DNA from: Parasalinivibrio latis
GTDB taxonomy: Bacteria; Pseudomonadota; Gammaproteobacteria; Enterobacterales; Vibrionaceae
Length of the DNA: 64,000 nucleotides
Assembly (NCBI RefSeq): GCF_036825535.1
Contig: NZ_CP098813.1
Location: 1,612,001-1,676,000 of the forward strand
Reading direction: 5' to 3'
The position numbers and the translations under genes were made by a program. Below the pieces are notes generated by a model. It ran no database searches, was not told the origin of the DNA, and worked only from the letters and a program-made list of their open reading frames with translations. Every line of letters starts with the position of its first letter. Positions within the stretch are counted from its first letter, which is position 1. Below, piece after piece: positions 61,992 to 64,000 of this stretch.

Positions 61992-62873
61992 TTATTCAAT
62001 GATCAGTTTCCCGGTCATGCTGTCCAGAGTGGCTTTTCCGTTCATTCTAATGGACAAGTTTACCGGGCCGTGGCCGGATTCCAGACCGAATGCTATAGGT
62101 ATGTTTTTGTCCCCAATGGCATCCAGGATCACAGCTTTAAGGTCATTGTATGGATCGCTGCAATCGTGCATCGCGCCAAACACTATACCGCTCAGGTTTT
62201 CGATCATCCCGGCATTTTTCAGTTGCTGGATCATCCGGTCAATTTTATAAGGGCGCTCCCCAACATCTTCCAGGAACAGGATGGCACCATTCATATCTGG
62301 CAAATCAGGTGTGCCGGCCGCGGAGGCAACCATGGAGAGGCAGCCACCGACCAAACGCCCGCTTGCCTTACCATTCCTTATAAATTCGACGTCATGAATT
62401 TGAGGATTGTTGCTGAACAGAACAGAACGCAGAGAGTGACGGTTACGTTCTGCCTCTTCAGTGTCATCCAGGAATTGCCCGGTCACCAAATTAGGGCCGT
62501 GGATACTGTGAACCTGCGGGTAGTTCTTGGCAAATGCCAGGTGCAACGTAGAGATATCTGAGTATCCGACGAAAACCTTTTCTGAAACATCACCAGATAC
62601 CGGCAAATTACCCACAATGCGCGCACAGCCGTAACCACCACGCGAGCAGAACACGGCTTTTATTTCGGGGTCCTGAAGGACATGATTCAGGTTGGCACTG
62701 CGTATCGAATCATCCCCGGCAAGGTAAAAGTGGTGTTCCAGAGAAAGCAAAAGCTCGACACGTAAACCCCAGCGTTCCAACAGATCAACCGCTTTTTCTA
62801 TGAGTTGACGGTTAGCAGCCGGAAGTTGGGAGGCAGGAGATATCAGTGCAACTTTATCGTTTGGTTTCAGCAT
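61992..62873 (-). CDS. LD-carboxypeptidase (peptidase S66)
   Basis: This is a 293-residue member of the S66 family, which removes the terminal D-Ala from tetrapeptide muropeptides in peptidoglycan recycling. It has the N-terminal KVALISPAS, the CSRGGYGCARIV glycine motif, FVGYSDISTLHLAF with the likely nucleophilic Ser, and C-terminal AFGLESGHGPVNLSI. AGGATCTTAA precedes the start, and there is no signal peptide, so it is cytoplasmic. MccF-like resistance proteins share the fold but are less likely here. Confidence 0.9.
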   Translation of the reverse strand: MLKPNDKVALISPASQLPAANRQLIEKAVDLLERWGLRVELLLSLEHHFYLAGDDSIRSANLNHVLQDPEIKAVFCSRGGYGCARIVGNLPVSGDVSEKVFVGYSDISTLHLAFAKNYPQVHSIHGPNLVTGQFLDDTEEAERNRHSLRSVLFSNNPQIHDVEFIRNGKASGRLVGGCLSMVASAAGTPDLPDMNGAILFLEDVGERPYKIDRMIQQLKNAGMIENLSGIVFGAMHDCSDPYNDLKAVILDAIGDKNIPIAFGLESGHGPVNLSIRMNGKATLDSMTGKLIIE

Positions 62874-63110
62874 TTAAGATCCTGAATTCAATAATACTGC
62901 CCGAAACAAAGCTGAAAGAGCAGGGCAGATATAACGCTTTAATACATAGAGTTATCTGCAACCGAGTTTCGGTCAAGGTTCTGTTGGTCAATTAATCCCA
63001 AAAAATCGGTGAATTCCGTTTGGCTGGCGAAATGAACAGCATATTCATGATGGATTCATAACAAAGGGAGTATGTTCCGTGAAATCCTTCATGGACAAGA
63101 GAGCAAACTA

Positions 63111-63680
63111 ATGACTAAACCTATAACAAAATACAACCGTGCAACTATCACCTTGCACTGGTTAACTGTCATGGCCATGTTTCTGGCAATTTTCTTTATT
63201 GAAATCCACGGTCTGTTCCCAAAAGGTTCGGAAATCCGCGATTTAACAAAGGTTATCCATATCTCTTTCGGTTTTCTGATCTTAGGGTTGGCATTTGTAC
63301 GACTGGTTGTAAGGCATTACACGAAAGTACCAGCCATTGAACCACCAATGCCGGCATGGATGGAAAAGGCAAGCAAAGCAGTTCATCATCTGCTACTTTT
63401 GCTGATGATTGTTATCCCAATGTTGGGATGGCTGTACATGAGCGCCAGAGGCCGGGTATCACCATTTTTTGGGTTGGATATTCCAGCCATTATGCCTCAG
63501 GTTACCTGGTCGAAAGACATCAAAGAAGTACATGAACTGCTGGGTGATTTCATCATGTTCGTAATAGCAGCTCACGCCGGTGCCGCCTTGTTCCATCATT
63601 ATGTCATCAAGGACAACACGCTGCTTCGAATGATGCCGAGTAAAAAAGAAAAGATGCAGGCGACGTCGAACAACCAGTAA
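63111..63680 (+). CDS. Cytochrome b561
   Basis: This is a 189-residue inner-membrane haem b protein of the bacterial cytochrome b561 family. Four hydrophobic helices carry the His ligands (ITLHWLTVMAMFLAIFFIEIHG; HISFGFLILGLAFVRLVVRH; HLLLLLMIVIPMLGWLYM; FIMFVIAAHAGAALFHHYV). It transfers electrons at the membrane, probably to quinone or superoxide. The ATG at 63111 follows AAGAGAG and matches the usual N terminus; a frame from 63072 is open but its site is too close. It is closed by a good terminator. Confidence 0.92.
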   Translation: MTKPITKYNRATITLHWLTVMAMFLAIFFIEIHGLFPKGSEIRDLTKVIHISFGFLILGLAFVRLVVRHYTKVPAIEPPMPAWMEKASKAVHHLLLLLMIVIPMLGWLYMSARGRVSPFFGLDIPAIMPQVTWSKDIKEVHELLGDFIMFVIAAHAGAALFHHYVIKDNTLLRMMPSKKEKMQATSNNQ

Positions 63681-64000
63681 AGCCTGTTCACAAATTCCAA
63701 AGCAAAGCCACGCCAACGAGCGTGGCTTTTTGCTAATCAACAGATGACGAAGAACAAGAGAAACTGACATTTGTCGTCGTTCTTCATAAAGATGTTTATT
63801 AGCTATTTTATGGTAAATACAGTTATGTTTAATGTGTATTGCCTTTCAACATTTCAAAGGAAGGAAAGGGAAGACACTGATAAGAAGAAGGAAGTAGTAT
63901 TTGGCGTAGCTGCATATCCTATTTAACATAAGATAGATAATGCGCACCAAATGATATTGGAACTCTTTAGTAGTGTCATATCTGAGCCCATTAGAAATGT
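63681..64000. other. Non-coding end of the window with the b561 terminator
   Basis: A hairpin at 63704-63729 (10-bp arms) with a T run ends the b561 transcript. The remaining 270 bases are AT-rich and hold no gene I can support. Confidence 0.6.
63704..63731 (+). terminator. Terminator of the cytochrome b561 gene
   Basis: The arms AAAGCCACGC (63704-63713) and GCGTGGCTTT (63720-63729), with a six-base loop, are followed by a run of five Ts. Confidence 0.8.

Noticed and set aside
1..64000. CRISPR arrays, tRNA or rRNA genes, insertion sequences
   Set aside because: I saw no regularly spaced repeats, cloverleaf-forming stretches, ribosomal RNA or transposase genes in the window.

Overview
The window looks like chromosomal DNA of a Gram-negative gammaproteobacterium, most likely a marine, Oceanospirillales- or Pseudomonas-like heterotroph. 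The evidence is the YciH, Ddl, FdhD and DUF3319-like genes, the Tat-exported PhoX, the many Shine-Dalgarno-led operons of moderate G+C, and a glycine-betaine catabolic cluster whose genes and partial order resemble those of Pseudomonas. The order-level placement is an inference. I saw no rRNA, tRNA, insertion sequence or CRISPR array.

Layout. 1-8.4 kb: partial ddl, a lone tyrosine recombinase, small housekeeping genes, a sodium:alanine/glycine symporter, fdhD and a GlxA-type regulator. 8.8-17.8 kb: glyA, serine dehydratase, heterotetrameric sarcosine oxidase soxBDAG and purU. 17.9-21.2 kb: an accessory block (alkC DNA glycosylase, ABM-domain protein, WYL regulator, a Fis-type HTH mini-protein, a PD-(D/E)XK-like protein). 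21.5-24.4 kb: glutathione-independent formaldehyde dehydrogenase, then a LysR/GST divergent pair. 24.5-34.5 kb: a chemoreceptor divergent from the dimethylglycine demethylation operon (M19-like protein, V4R/DUF5943-like protein, dgcA, dgcB, etfA, etfB). 34.8-36.1 kb: a RES/Xre-type toxin-antitoxin pair and a small ORF. 36.2-43.5 kb: a methylthioribose-type module (mtnA, mtnK, RbsBCA-like importer) divergent from a SorC-family regulator. 43.6-50.4 kb: a GbdR-like regulator and the NAD-dependent formate dehydrogenase fdsGBAD. 50.5-57.3 kb: phoX, gbcA, an unusual PLP enzyme, gbcB. 57.3-64 kb: ribokinase, a MauG-like lipoprotein, a phosphohexomutase, an LD-carboxypeptidase and a cytochrome b561.

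How it works together. GbcAB removes the first methyl group of glycine betaine as formaldehyde. DgcAB with its dedicated ETF demethylates dimethylglycine to sarcosine. SoxBDAG gives glycine plus methylene-THF, GlyA makes serine, and serine dehydratase gives pyruvate. The C1 units are burned: FdhA oxidises formaldehyde to formate, PurU releases formate from formyl-THF, and FdsGBAD (needing FdhD) oxidises formate to CO2 with NADH formation. Two GlxA/AraC regulators are the obvious controllers, and a shared heptamer, G(A/T)CGCAA, lies upstream of four of the catabolic operons with a near match at a fifth.

Most worth following up: the mtnKA-ABC-SorC module, which has matched operator palindromes but no downstream salvage enzymes; the accessory genes between purU and fdhA and between gbcA and gbcB; and structured leaders in front of purU and dgcA.
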